Origin: DATKGW01 sp035510605
GTDB lineage: Bacteria > Patescibacteriota > Saccharimonadia > Saccharimonadales > CAIOMD01
Assembly (NCBI GenBank): GCA_035510605.1
Contig: DATKGW010000012.1
Span: 62,001-126,000 of the forward strand
Reading direction: 5' to 3'
DNA: 64,000 nucleotides
In this document: in pieces, positions 36,512 to 43,386 of the stretch
Layout: each line of letters begins with the position of its first letter
How positions within the stretch are numbered: the stretch's first letter is position 1
Made by a program: the position numbers and the translations under genes
The notes under the pieces: generated by a model
Told to the model about the DNA's origin: nothing
What the model saw: the letters and a program-made list of their open reading frames with translations, nothing else
Databases searched by the model: none

Positions 36512-36525
36512 ACAATTCATCCCCC
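36512..36525. repeat. 14-bp inverted repeat, left arm
   Basis: ACAATTCATCCCCC here is the exact reverse complement of GGGGGATGAATTGT at 36952-36965. The two arms bracket the 131-aa reading frame. Neither the base outside nor the base inside extends the match, and no flanking direct repeat was seen. Confidence 0.85.
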
Positions 36526-36529
36526 GGGA

Positions 36530-36559
36530 GGGGGTGGGCTCACGAGGAGCCCCACCCCC
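36530..36559 (-). terminator. GC-rich hairpin containing the stop codon of the 131-aa gene
   Basis: GGGGGTGGGCTC pairs with GAGCCCCACCCCC (one bulged base) around a 5-nt loop. On the minus strand the TGA stop lies inside the stem, and the left arm of the 14-bp repeat follows 4 nt later. There is no U-tract, so it may stabilise the 3' end or act as a structural element rather than an intrinsic terminator. Confidence 0.55.
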
Positions 36560-36935
36560 CACTGAACTGCAGTTCTCTTTTGATAACGATTGCCACACGG
36601 CCTTGGCCGGTTATCCGCCCAAAGAGTAGGCGCAGAATGCCCTTGAGTTCAGAAGATCTCCGCACGAGATGCCGATTAAACCGAATGTGCAAAACGTACG
36701 GATTAGAGAGCCCGATAGACATGATTCCGCGGTCTCCAACCACAAAGTGGTTGAGGATTGCACGTAGCAATACGGAATCGCCCCGCTTAGGCTCGTAAAC
36801 CTCGGCGGCTGTAGAAAACCACGGCCACCAGTCATTCTCTGTAAATGGCTCATTGGCTTCGACTGTCAGTTCTCCAATAAAGCGAGTGACACTACGTGTC
36901 CGAAAATGAACCTCTACTTCGCTCAATGGCTCCAC
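36540..36935 (-). CDS. unknown 131-aa protein in an inverted-repeat-bracketed unit
   Basis: Not recognised. A mixed, soluble-looking protein: HFRTRSVTRFIGELTVEANE, a Trp-rich turn (NDWWPWF), a hydrophobic strand region (GDSVLLRAILNHFVVGDRGI), then an Arg-rich helix (LVRRSSELKGILRLLFGR) and VAIVIKREL. Codon use (many CGG, CTC, CGC, GTC codons) appears richer in G+C than in the neighbours, suggesting transfer. Start GTG with AAGGAG 6 nt upstream. Unlike most genes here it has a consensus promoter and a leader of about 65 nt, and it is bracketed by a perfect 14-bp inverted repeat. Confidence 0.55.
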   Translation of the reverse strand: MEPLSEVEVHFRTRSVTRFIGELTVEANEPFTENDWWPWFSTAAEVYEPKRGDSVLLRAILNHFVVGDRGIMSIGLSNPYVLHIRFNRHLVRRSSELKGILRLLFGRITGQGRVAIVIKRELQFSGGWGSS

Positions 36936-36951
36936 GGTCTTCTCCTTAATA

Positions 36952-36965
36952 GGGGGATGAATTGT
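36952..36965. repeat. 14-bp inverted repeat, right arm
   Basis: GGGGGATGAATTGT, reverse complement of 36512-36525. In the minus-strand transcript this arm lies in the 5' leader, 4 nt before the AAGGAG ribosome-binding site of the 131-aa gene. Confidence 0.85.
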
Positions 36966-36974
36966 CTTGGTACG

Positions 36975-36997
36975 TTCTGTGTAAAAACCTCACAGAA
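36975..36997 (-). promoter_or_regulatory. 5'-leader hairpin of the 131-aa gene
   Basis: TTCTGTG and CACAGAA form a perfect 7-bp inverted repeat with a 9-nt loop. It would sit at the very 5' end of the transcript predicted from the promoter at 37007-37035. Confidence 0.5.
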
Positions 36998-37006
36998 AAC
37001 TGCTAT

Positions 37007-37035
37007 ATATTAGCATATTAGCTTTCCTTTGTCAA
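37007..37035 (-). promoter_or_regulatory. consensus sigma-70-type promoter of the 131-aa gene
   Basis: Minus strand: TTGACA (37030-37035), exactly 17 bp, then TAATAT (37007-37012). The -35 matches consensus fully. The expected start near position 37000 gives a leader of about 65 nt with a hairpin. Confidence 0.6.
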
Positions 37036-37060
37036 TGGCCTATATTTGCAGATTACCTGT

Positions 37061-37771
37061 TTAATCGGCAGTGATGCTTAGGCTGCTGATGCTACCTTCG
37101 CGGCTTATCCAACCGGCGCCCTCCAGGCTGACAAATTCAATGGTTTTTGGTTTTGGATTAAGAGTCATCAAATCAAAGGAATAACTAAAAGGTTCGTTTT
37201 GGGTGACCTTGACACCGTTGACTATGCCTGTACCACCGCTTGGGGCCATATAATAAAAGCCTCGCCAAAACATTTGCCCGGTAGCGGTAGGATCTTCGCC
37301 CAACAGGTTATGATCCACCCCTTTTGCGTCCTTGTAGGCAATGGCAACTGCCACAGGCGCTTCGCGGCCGTTTAGCCCGGTACCAGAAAGAGTTTGCAAA
37401 TTGGCTGTGCCTTTTACTTTAATTATTACATTGCTAAAATCACTGACATCTTTATTAATATTAAACATGATGCCGCTGCGTGAGTTGGCCTGGATGGCTT
37501 TAAATGTCACGCCGTTTGGCCCGGTGGTTACCTCGCCGCCGGAGCTTTTTGGTTGATACCAAACCTCTTCGTACCAGCTGCCCAAGCCGTTTACAAATGT
37601 TGTTTGCGGCAATATAACTGTTGACCCCGTAGAAGTACTTGCCGAGTTGCTGTTAGCCGTTTGGCTGTTATTATCTTTTTTGTTAAAAACAAAAACCCCA
37701 ACCAAAATTGCGGCAATTATCACAACTACAATAATTAACCACCACATTTTTAGAAACTTTTTCTTTGCCAT
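37061..37771 (-). CDS. membrane-anchored beta-sandwich-like surface protein
   Basis: A 236-aa protein with a basic N-terminus, a transmembrane helix (about residues 10-30), a Ser/Thr/Asn linker and an extracellular domain. The domain is rich in Gly, Trp and Tyr (LGSWYEEVWYQPKSSGGE, GQMFWRGFYYMAPSGG) and ends with PKTIEFVSLEGAGWISREGS, which resembles carbohydrate-binding-module-like jellyrolls. No family could be assigned. The start lies just after a GGGAGC sequence. Confidence 0.55.
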   Translation of the reverse strand: MAKKKFLKMWWLIIVVVIIAAILVGVFVFNKKDNNSQTANSNSASTSTGSTVILPQTTFVNGLGSWYEEVWYQPKSSGGEVTTGPNGVTFKAIQANSRSGIMFNINKDVSDFSNVIIKVKGTANLQTLSGTGLNGREAPVAVAIAYKDAKGVDHNLLGEDPTATGQMFWRGFYYMAPSGGTGIVNGVKVTQNEPFSYSFDLMTLNPKPKTIEFVSLEGAGWISREGSISSLSITAD

Positions 37772-37908
37772 TTTGTAGCTCCCTTAGTTAAGTTTATTTT
37801 AATACAAATCTTATATTTTACGCAGAGCGAACCTACTTCCCCATATTTTGCTTATGCTTGCACACCATATTTATAGAGTTATACTTATCTAATCTAGAGG
37901 ATATAAAA

Positions 37909-38790
37909 ATGGAGCGTAGCCCATCTTTTGAAGAAGTATATTTAAATTTGCGTAATTTGGGTGGATACCCACAAATTGATATAGATCCGCTCGCAACCCA
38001 ACAAGAAAAAGAAACTGCGTTCATGAGCGAACCAAATATTCTTAGAGACTCGGTTGCAACAATTTTTAATAAATATGCCCTGCCCAGCAAATCACGTGGA
38101 GTAACAAGCTTTTACACACCAAATGCCTGTATAAGTTTAAATATCATAGGCAAAGAATCGGTTAGTGGTGGTGAGATTGAATTATTTATAAGCCATATAG
38201 CCGAAAAAAACGTATATGCAATTATTCGCCAGTTTAACGCTGATGGTAAGAAAAAACATTTGCCCATATATATTTTTCGGGGAAGTGGTGATAAAACTGA
38301 AATTTTTAGCCAAAAAGGTCAAAAACTTGAAACTGAAAATGAGCGGTATCTTCCCCGTTTAATCATTGATGGAATAAAGTGTTGGCATGAATATCATGTT
38401 CGTTACATTGCAAATTCTGCCAAGCTAGACAAATTTTTTGCCTGGGATAAGGGTGCTATTAAAGATCCAGATTATTACGAATTCTACATCAAATCTGCAC
38501 ATACAAATAATCCATACAAGGCAGTAAACACCGAAGTTATGCAGTACGGCGATGCGCTCGAAGAAGCAATGCAAGTGTATTATGATAATTGCCCCGAGGA
38601 TAAACCGACTTACACAGGCAGTAATCCGTTAGAATTAGCCATAGTAGGTGCAATGTTTGGCAATGAATGTAAAGTATTACCCACCAAACCCCTTAAACCT
38701 TTATTTAGAGAGTTAACTACTTATGATAGTGATAGCCACTATTTGACACAGTTTAGACGTAATATGATTTGGCGTGACAGTATAAATTAG
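37909..38790 (+). CDS. unknown 293-aa protein
   Basis: Not recognised. Soluble, without signal peptide; it begins MERSPSFEEVYLNLRNLGGY and contains strand-rich segments (VSGGEIELFISHIAEKNVYA, LPIYIFRGSGDKTEIF) and a Tyr/His-rich centre (IKCWHEYHVRYIANSAKLDK). TAGAGG lies 9 nt before the ATG at 37909, which is preferred to an upstream ATG at 37858. It is more AT-rich than the metabolic genes and lies in the accessory stretch from 36.5 to 40.7 kb. Confidence 0.55.
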   Translation: MERSPSFEEVYLNLRNLGGYPQIDIDPLATQQEKETAFMSEPNILRDSVATIFNKYALPSKSRGVTSFYTPNACISLNIIGKESVSGGEIELFISHIAEKNVYAIIRQFNADGKKKHLPIYIFRGSGDKTEIFSQKGQKLETENERYLPRLIIDGIKCWHEYHVRYIANSAKLDKFFAWDKGAIKDPDYYEFYIKSAHTNNPYKAVNTEVMQYGDALEEAMQVYYDNCPEDKPTYTGSNPLELAIVGAMFGNECKVLPTKPLKPLFRELTTYDSDSHYLTQFRRNMIWRDSIN

Positions 38791-38867
38791 CTATAAGCTA
38801 ATAACCTTTCGATATTTAAGCCCATACTTTTACTTTATTAGGATTATCCGTGGTTTATTGCGCCTGG

Positions 38868-39383
38868 CTATCTAGAACGGTTAATTGCAACAATTAAGGG
38901 TTTACGTAAAATGTGGTTCATCCGGCCGATGATTTTATTTAGTACATTTTCGGCTTTTTTGTAGTCGGTAATATAAATAGACGACCCGTCTGAAAAAGTT
39001 GCCTGGCTATTACTTCTGCCATTATGCATGTGTGACCTATGTATGCTTATAAGTTCTCCTTCCGCAGAGATAGCAAGCATGGTTGAGCCGTCTTTTTCGT
39101 GGTTGTGATAGTGGTCGTGCTCGTATAAAGCCCAACCCAAACGTTCATTGGGGCGATTCAATGCATTGTTGACGGCAATTTTTATAGGGTTTGTTTCTTT
39201 ATGCAGTACTTGGGGTTCTTGAGCAAGCGGTGTTTGCTCTGCGTCATTGTAAAGTTCATAAAAATTTTCGGTTATAAATGCCAAGCTAGAACTAAACCAA
39301 GCCCGGCTAGCATAAAATTCATCATCTCGTTGTGGAATTTCTATAAATTCTTTTGCATCTGTACGCGGTATAAACTCTGCCAT
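38868..39383 (-). CDS. unknown 171-aa protein
   Basis: Not recognised. Soluble; acidic N-terminal part (EFIEIPQRDDEFYASRAWF), a His-rich middle (ALYEHDHYHNHEKDG and HRSHMHNGRSN) that might bind metal, and a basic C-terminus (RMNHILRKPLIVAINRSR). GAGGT precedes the ATG at 39383; a TTG seven codons upstream is an alternative start. It converges with the 293-aa unknown gene, 77 bp apart; no clear terminator was seen between them. Confidence 0.5.
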   Translation of the reverse strand: MAEFIPRTDAKEFIEIPQRDDEFYASRAWFSSSLAFITENFYELYNDAEQTPLAQEPQVLHKETNPIKIAVNNALNRPNERLGWALYEHDHYHNHEKDGSTMLAISAEGELISIHRSHMHNGRSNSQATFSDGSSIYITDYKKAENVLNKIIGRMNHILRKPLIVAINRSR

Positions 39384-39476
39384 TTGTATATTTACCTCAT
39401 TCAAGATATATATAATAAAATTTTGTGCGCCTTATGTCAATCTGAATATATTTTATGGGACATATTTACCCAAAAT

Positions 39477-40124
39477 TTATTTGACCAACTCTACTAGGCT
39501 GCTAATAGCTAAAGATCCGGCTTTTTTAAATTGTTGCCTGGTTAAAAGCCCGGTTTCTACACCAACAAAATTAAAACCTGCACCAATAGCAGCCTCTCTG
39601 TCGAGCAAGCCATCGCCAACGTATAAAACCTCGCTTGTATTTATACTGTGGTTGCCGAGCCATCTAATTGCCGGCTCAAAAACTCTTGGGTCTGGCTTAT
39701 GATAAGCTGTGCTTTCTTGGGTCTGGGTATAATCCAGCAATGCTCTAGGAATACCAAGAACATCCAAATCGTGGTCGAAGCTAAATTTAGCCGTAGAAGT
39801 CACGACACCTAATTTAAGCCCCATCTCTTGTAATGTTTGCAGGGTTTCTATAGTACCCTCTAATAATTGCTTGGGGTATTCTTTGTGACATTCCAGAACG
39901 TGTTGTTCGGCTAAGTCCACATCATCCGTTTCGTAAAAAATTTTATATAACTCATTTAGCGGCATACCCCAGTGTTTGCGAATTTTTTCATCAGTTAATT
40001 CGATGTTGTACCATTTTTTGGCAACATATTTATGCTGGGCCGATTTGGCTATATATGTACCAACTAAAGTGTCATCGTGGTCAAAAAAGATGGCTTTAGT
40101 ATTTACAGGGATAATTTCGCTCAT
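39477..40124 (-). CDS. HAD-superfamily hydrolase
   Basis: A 215-aa phosphatase-like HAD protein. Motif I is AIFFDHDDTLVGTY (DxD with His between), motif II is GVVTST, motif III includes the Lys of AYHKPDPRVF, and motif IV is YVGDGLLDREAAIGAGF. A helical cap lies between motifs I and II, as in phosphoglycolate phosphatase-type members. The first acidic motif D-H-D-D-T deviates little from D-x-D-x-T. Substrate unknown. Confidence 0.87.
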   Translation of the reverse strand: MSEIIPVNTKAIFFDHDDTLVGTYIAKSAQHKYVAKKWYNIELTDEKIRKHWGMPLNELYKIFYETDDVDLAEQHVLECHKEYPKQLLEGTIETLQTLQEMGLKLGVVTSTAKFSFDHDLDVLGIPRALLDYTQTQESTAYHKPDPRVFEPAIRWLGNHSINTSEVLYVGDGLLDREAAIGAGFNFVGVETGLLTRQQFKKAGSLAISSLVELVK

Positions 40125-40231
40125 CCAAACAATTTTGCTTTAAGGCGTTGCCATATGCAAGCATGAGCATAATAATATTTTTTGGTTTTCGCTTCTAATT
40201 AAGGCTGGTTACTTTTTCGTCATCAAAATCT

Positions 40232-40705
40232 CTAATGTGTGAAGATTAGAATCAAAACAGCTAACATCAAAAACATAACCGTGCATAAGGCTTCGAATTG
40301 CAAACCCCATGTTATTAGCGGTCCGAATTTATGTATCCGGCCAGTATAAGTCACAATACCACCCCTGACTTTCTGATAACCATAAACGTCCATATAGACC
40401 AGAGTAAGCTTATACTCCATTCTTTCAGCAACCCCCTTTGACTTTATACCAAGATCCCTAATTTCAACTGTTTCAATTGGGTGATGCTGTTTTGTCCAAC
40501 AAGCACCTTTTGATTTATAATGTGCATCAATCCTGGTATACGGATTTTTACTAGCCGTTAAACCAACATAATATTTATCATCTTGTAGCTTTAATGCATA
40601 TAGCCAATAGTGATTGATCGGATCATCTTTTCGGCTTTGCAATTTGGTTTCTATGCTCGCACGAACGGTTAATGGATTAACAATAGTTAAGTCAAAGCTG
40701 CTCAT
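40232..40705 (-). CDS. GIY-YIG-type domain protein with C-terminal membrane helix
   Basis: A 157-aa protein. HYWLYALKLQDDKYYVGLTA corresponds to the GIY and YIG strands; NPYTRIDAHYKSKGACWTKQH follows with the conserved Arg and His; and GVAERMEYKLTL supplies the conserved Glu. It then has YGYQKVRGG, seen in some GIY-YIG proteins. The final ~25 residues are hydrophobic and would form a membrane anchor, which is odd for a nuclease. The TAAGAT box 7 nt upstream of the ATG suggests a leaderless transcript. Confidence 0.65.
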   Translation of the reverse strand: MSSFDLTIVNPLTVRASIETKLQSRKDDPINHYWLYALKLQDDKYYVGLTASKNPYTRIDAHYKSKGACWTKQHHPIETVEIRDLGIKSKGVAERMEYKLTLVYMDVYGYQKVRGGIVTYTGRIHKFGPLITWGLQFEALCTVMFLMLAVLILIFTH

Positions 40706-40712
40706 ATTTCAA

Positions 40713-40718
40713 ATCTTA
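40713..40718 (-). promoter_or_regulatory. -10 box of the GIY-YIG gene
   Basis: TAAGAT on the minus strand, 7 nt from the ATG at 40705, with TTAACG 16 bp upstream. Confidence 0.4.
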
Positions 40719-40762
40719 ACACAAAAGTCTATACCGTTAACTACTATAGAAATGCTAGATGT

Positions 40763-40768
40763 TATACT
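40763..40768 (+). promoter_or_regulatory. -10 box of the winged-helix/Nudix-like gene
   Basis: TATACT, 9 nt before the ATG at 40778. Together with the box at 40713-40718 it makes a compact divergent promoter pair. Confidence 0.4.
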
Positions 40769-40777
40769 TTTTGTACA

Positions 40778-41446
40778 ATGCTAGAGCACCATATTCAAAA
40801 ATCAATTGTCTACAAGTTGGCTTTTAACGAGGCTCTGCGTTTTAGCGAGCTAAAACCGGCTGATCTGGATAACAAACTGTTTAATTACCATCTTAAATTA
40901 GTCATAAATGCCGGGTTGGTTAAAAAAGACGAAAACGGCTTATACAGCCTAACCGCCGAAGGCCGCCGAGTTGGCGTAGGCGTGCTGGATAAACAGTTTA
41001 CAGCACTAGATAGGGCCCATTCGGTTTTATTTTTAATCATCCGGCAAAAAAGCGATAAAGCTTGGCTGCTTTTTAAGCGCAAAACTCATCCATTGCTTGG
41101 CGATGTAGGTTTTATGCACGTAAACCCCATTGCCACCGAGGATGTTTTTAAAACCGCTCAAGATAGGTTACTGGCAAAAACCAACCTGACCGCCAGTTTC
41201 AAATATTTGGGCAGTGGCTACTTTAAGATTTTTGAAAACGACGATCTAGAAAGCTACACCCACTTTACCACTCTAGTTGCAGAAGATGCACAAGGCGAGC
41301 TTAAGCAAAACAACGACAAGGGCGAATATTTTTGGCAAGCGGATATAAAAACTATTAAAGATGAGCTTTTACCGACAGCTTTAACGCTGGTTGAGCAATA
41401 CGAAAAAGGCCAGCCATTTTTTATCGAGCGGACATTTAACCTTTAA
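40778..41446 (+). CDS. winged-helix plus Nudix-like domain protein
   Basis: A 222-aa protein. The N-terminal ~70 residues look like a winged helix (VYKLAFNEALRFSEL, then NYHLKLVINAGLVKKDENGL), and the rest has the strand pattern of a Nudix fold (HSVLFLIIRQKSDKAWLLFK, GDVGFMHVNPIATED, FKYLGSGYFKI). The Nudix box is not intact: the G-x5-E-x7-R-E-x2-E-E pattern cannot be found where it should be. It may sense a nucleotide or sugar derivative and control transcription, as NrtR-type proteins do; this is inference. It ends with TTAA, overlapping the stop of the convergent gene. Confidence 0.55.
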   Translation: MLEHHIQKSIVYKLAFNEALRFSELKPADLDNKLFNYHLKLVINAGLVKKDENGLYSLTAEGRRVGVGVLDKQFTALDRAHSVLFLIIRQKSDKAWLLFKRKTHPLLGDVGFMHVNPIATEDVFKTAQDRLLAKTNLTASFKYLGSGYFKIFENDDLESYTHFTTLVAEDAQGELKQNNDKGEYFWQADIKTIKDELLPTALTLVEQYEKGQPFFIERTFNL

Positions 41447-42213
41447 AATTCTATAGCTTGTTCTAATGCTTCGTAAGATACATCCGGCGCATGGCGGCGC
41501 CAATATACAGAGAGTGGGCTGTCTTTATCACTTAGCTGCGCCAAAGTCGGGTTGGAGCCGACTTGCAGGTGCAGAGTGCGCGAATCTTCTAATAGTTCCA
41601 AGGCACTCTGCCTGGCAACCAATTGTTTAAGGGCCGGATCCTCAAAATAAGCGATTACCTCGGCATGGGGCGCATTGGCCAGTACCAGTGCTGCACTACC
41701 AAGCGTGGCGCCGATGATTTTTTTGTGCTTTACATATAGCTTGCGTTTTTCGTGGCCGTCTTTAACCAGATTGGCCGCAGATCTTTCGGCGGTAGATATT
41801 TGGCCGGCTGCCAAGCCAATTAAGTTTGGTGTGGTTATTTCTTGCCCTAAATCTTCGTAGGCCTGCAACGACAAGGTGCGGCGCATTACGTTTTTGGCGC
41901 CAGCGGCATAGTTGTACCAGGCGGTATTTATGGCCGAGGCACCTAATGTTCTGGTGACGAACATGGTATCTTCCTCTGCCTGCATAATTTCTAGGATGTT
42001 TTTAGCAATTTTGATGCCCGTAGCTTGCATCTCGGCCATTAGCACACCCGATACCAGACGTTTACGACGCTCGATTTCACCGGCTTCGCGAGCTTTAGGC
42101 GACACGTAATGGTTGCCCTCGCCCGCTAAATGTTTTACCGGTAAGTCGAATTGTTTAAATGCTTTCATAACTGCAATATTAGGCTTTGCATAAGCCAAAA
42201 GCAGTGAAGACAT
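41443..42213 (-). CDS. unknown 256-aa protein
   Basis: Not recognised. Soluble or peripheral; helical, rich in Ala, with AGEIERRKRLVSGVLMAEMQ, TLGASAINTAWYNYAAGAKN and a Gly/Ala-rich segment (IIGATLGSAALVLANAPHAE). The frame continues upstream to a TTG at 42222, but the ATG at 42213 is preferred. It converges on the winged-helix/Nudix-like gene with a 4-nt overlap and is not part of the rmuC unit by spacing. Confidence 0.5.
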   Translation of the reverse strand: MSSLLLAYAKPNIAVMKAFKQFDLPVKHLAGEGNHYVSPKAREAGEIERRKRLVSGVLMAEMQATGIKIAKNILEIMQAEEDTMFVTRTLGASAINTAWYNYAAGAKNVMRRTLSLQAYEDLGQEITTPNLIGLAAGQISTAERSAANLVKDGHEKRKLYVKHKKIIGATLGSAALVLANAPHAEVIAYFEDPALKQLVARQSALELLEDSRTLHLQVGSNPTLAQLSDKDSPLSVYWRRHAPDVSYEALEQAIEF

Positions 42214-42245
42214 TTTCACCAAGAATCAGAGTGACGAATATTTAA

Positions 42246-43010
42246 TTACTTAAATGTTACAAAATATGAGATTGTAAAACTGATAACATTTAAGAGGAAA
42301 CTTAAAGCTAGCATACCCACCAGTTTGTGTTGTCTTTTTAAGAATAAATAGTAAATGAGGGCTTCGAAGATTACTATCAAAATCTCGGCAGTTAACAAGT
42401 TAAAAATTGTAGTAAAGCCAAAACGCTCAACAACATAAGTGTAAAGCGGCACAGAGATAACATTTGCCAATAAGCCGGCAGCTAATAATTTTTTTGGCAT
42501 TTTTTTAAATAATACGAGCAAAGCGATTATTGCTAATTCTGCCGCTACTGTCACCAACGTGTTTTTTAAGATCACGCTTATCGGCACGGTTTTTTGAGTG
42601 CTAGCCACAATATGGCTAATATCAACAGATATACCATTGCCAGAGATATATACAATATAGGTCGAGTTAAAACCTTTTGTTTTAAAAGTGTTACTAAAAT
42701 ATTTTTTACCATTCATTTTTAATAACAACTGATGATAATCACTATAACCGTAGGCCAAAGATGTACATATATTGGCATTTTCGCAATCAAAATGTTGCGG
42801 ACCGATAATTGTTAGTGGATGGCTCTTGTTACACTGCGAATCGTCGCATTCGTATTGCTGTAAAGACACTTTTGACTGGTTTATTGTACCAATATATTGG
42901 AGGTTAAAACTCATTTCAGGCTTTGGCCCTATATCTGCATGGGCAAAGCTAGAAAAAACAAGGATAATGCCAGTTACCACTATTAAATTTAGAAATGTTT
43001 TTTTGAGCAT
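42246..43010 (-). CDS. secreted-N-terminus, multi-span membrane protein
   Basis: A 254-aa protein with a cleavable-looking signal peptide ending FAHA, then DIGPKPEMSF, a motif known from uncharacterised Gram-positive membrane proteins. A Cys-rich extracellular part of about 110 residues follows (YECDDSQCNKSH, FDCENANICTSL), then four hydrophobic segments from about residue 150 to the end. Function unknown. It lies 11 nt after the 116-aa gene, probably in one unit with rmuC. Confidence 0.6.
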   Translation of the reverse strand: MLKKTFLNLIVVTGIILVFSSFAHADIGPKPEMSFNLQYIGTINQSKVSLQQYECDDSQCNKSHPLTIIGPQHFDCENANICTSLAYGYSDYHQLLLKMNGKKYFSNTFKTKGFNSTYIVYISGNGISVDISHIVASTQKTVPISVILKNTLVTVAAELAIIALLVLFKKMPKKLLAAGLLANVISVPLYTYVVERFGFTTIFNLLTAEILIVIFEALIYYLFLKRQHKLVGMLALSFLLNVISFTISYFVTFK

Positions 43011-43021
43011 TTAATTTAATT

Positions 43022-43372
43022 TTACTCTTGATTTTCTGGTTTCAGTATATGCCTGGCTAAGAGATGCTCAAACGGCTCGGTGGCCTCTGCCAAAGTTTCG
43101 TCATTAAGCTCAAAATTCGATATTTTCTGGTTTGCTTCTTCGGCTATTTGCCCAAAAGCATTTTTGATATCTTCATCTGTAACCCGCTTTTTGTATGGCA
43201 AATCGGCTAGAGCATTAAACCTCAAACCGGCATATACGCCGCTTATATTATTATGATCCATATAAGCCTCTTTAATTTGGCTATTGAGCCAATCTATCTT
43301 GGCCCTTGTCTGATCTAAAAGCTCTTGCTGGTTGTGGGGTGTTTCTTCTGGTAAATGAAACTTTTCATCCAT
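43022..43372 (-). CDS. unknown 116-aa protein downstream of rmuC
   Basis: Not recognised. Acidic, helical and soluble, with QQELLDQTRAKIDWLNSQIK and ENQKISNFEL-like segments. GAGGAAA lies upstream of the ATG, within 14 nt of the rmuC stop, so it is likely transcribed with rmuC. Confidence 0.5.
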   Translation of the reverse strand: MDEKFHLPEETPHNQQELLDQTRAKIDWLNSQIKEAYMDHNNISGVYAGLRFNALADLPYKKRVTDEDIKNAFGQIAEEANQKISNFELNDETLAEATEPFEHLLARHILKPENQE

Positions 43373-43386
43373 CCTAGTAATTTCCT

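Noticed and set aside
36512..36965. Insertion sequence bounded by the 14-bp inverted repeat
   Set aside because: No transposase and no flanking target duplication; kept only as a possible cassette or RNA structure.
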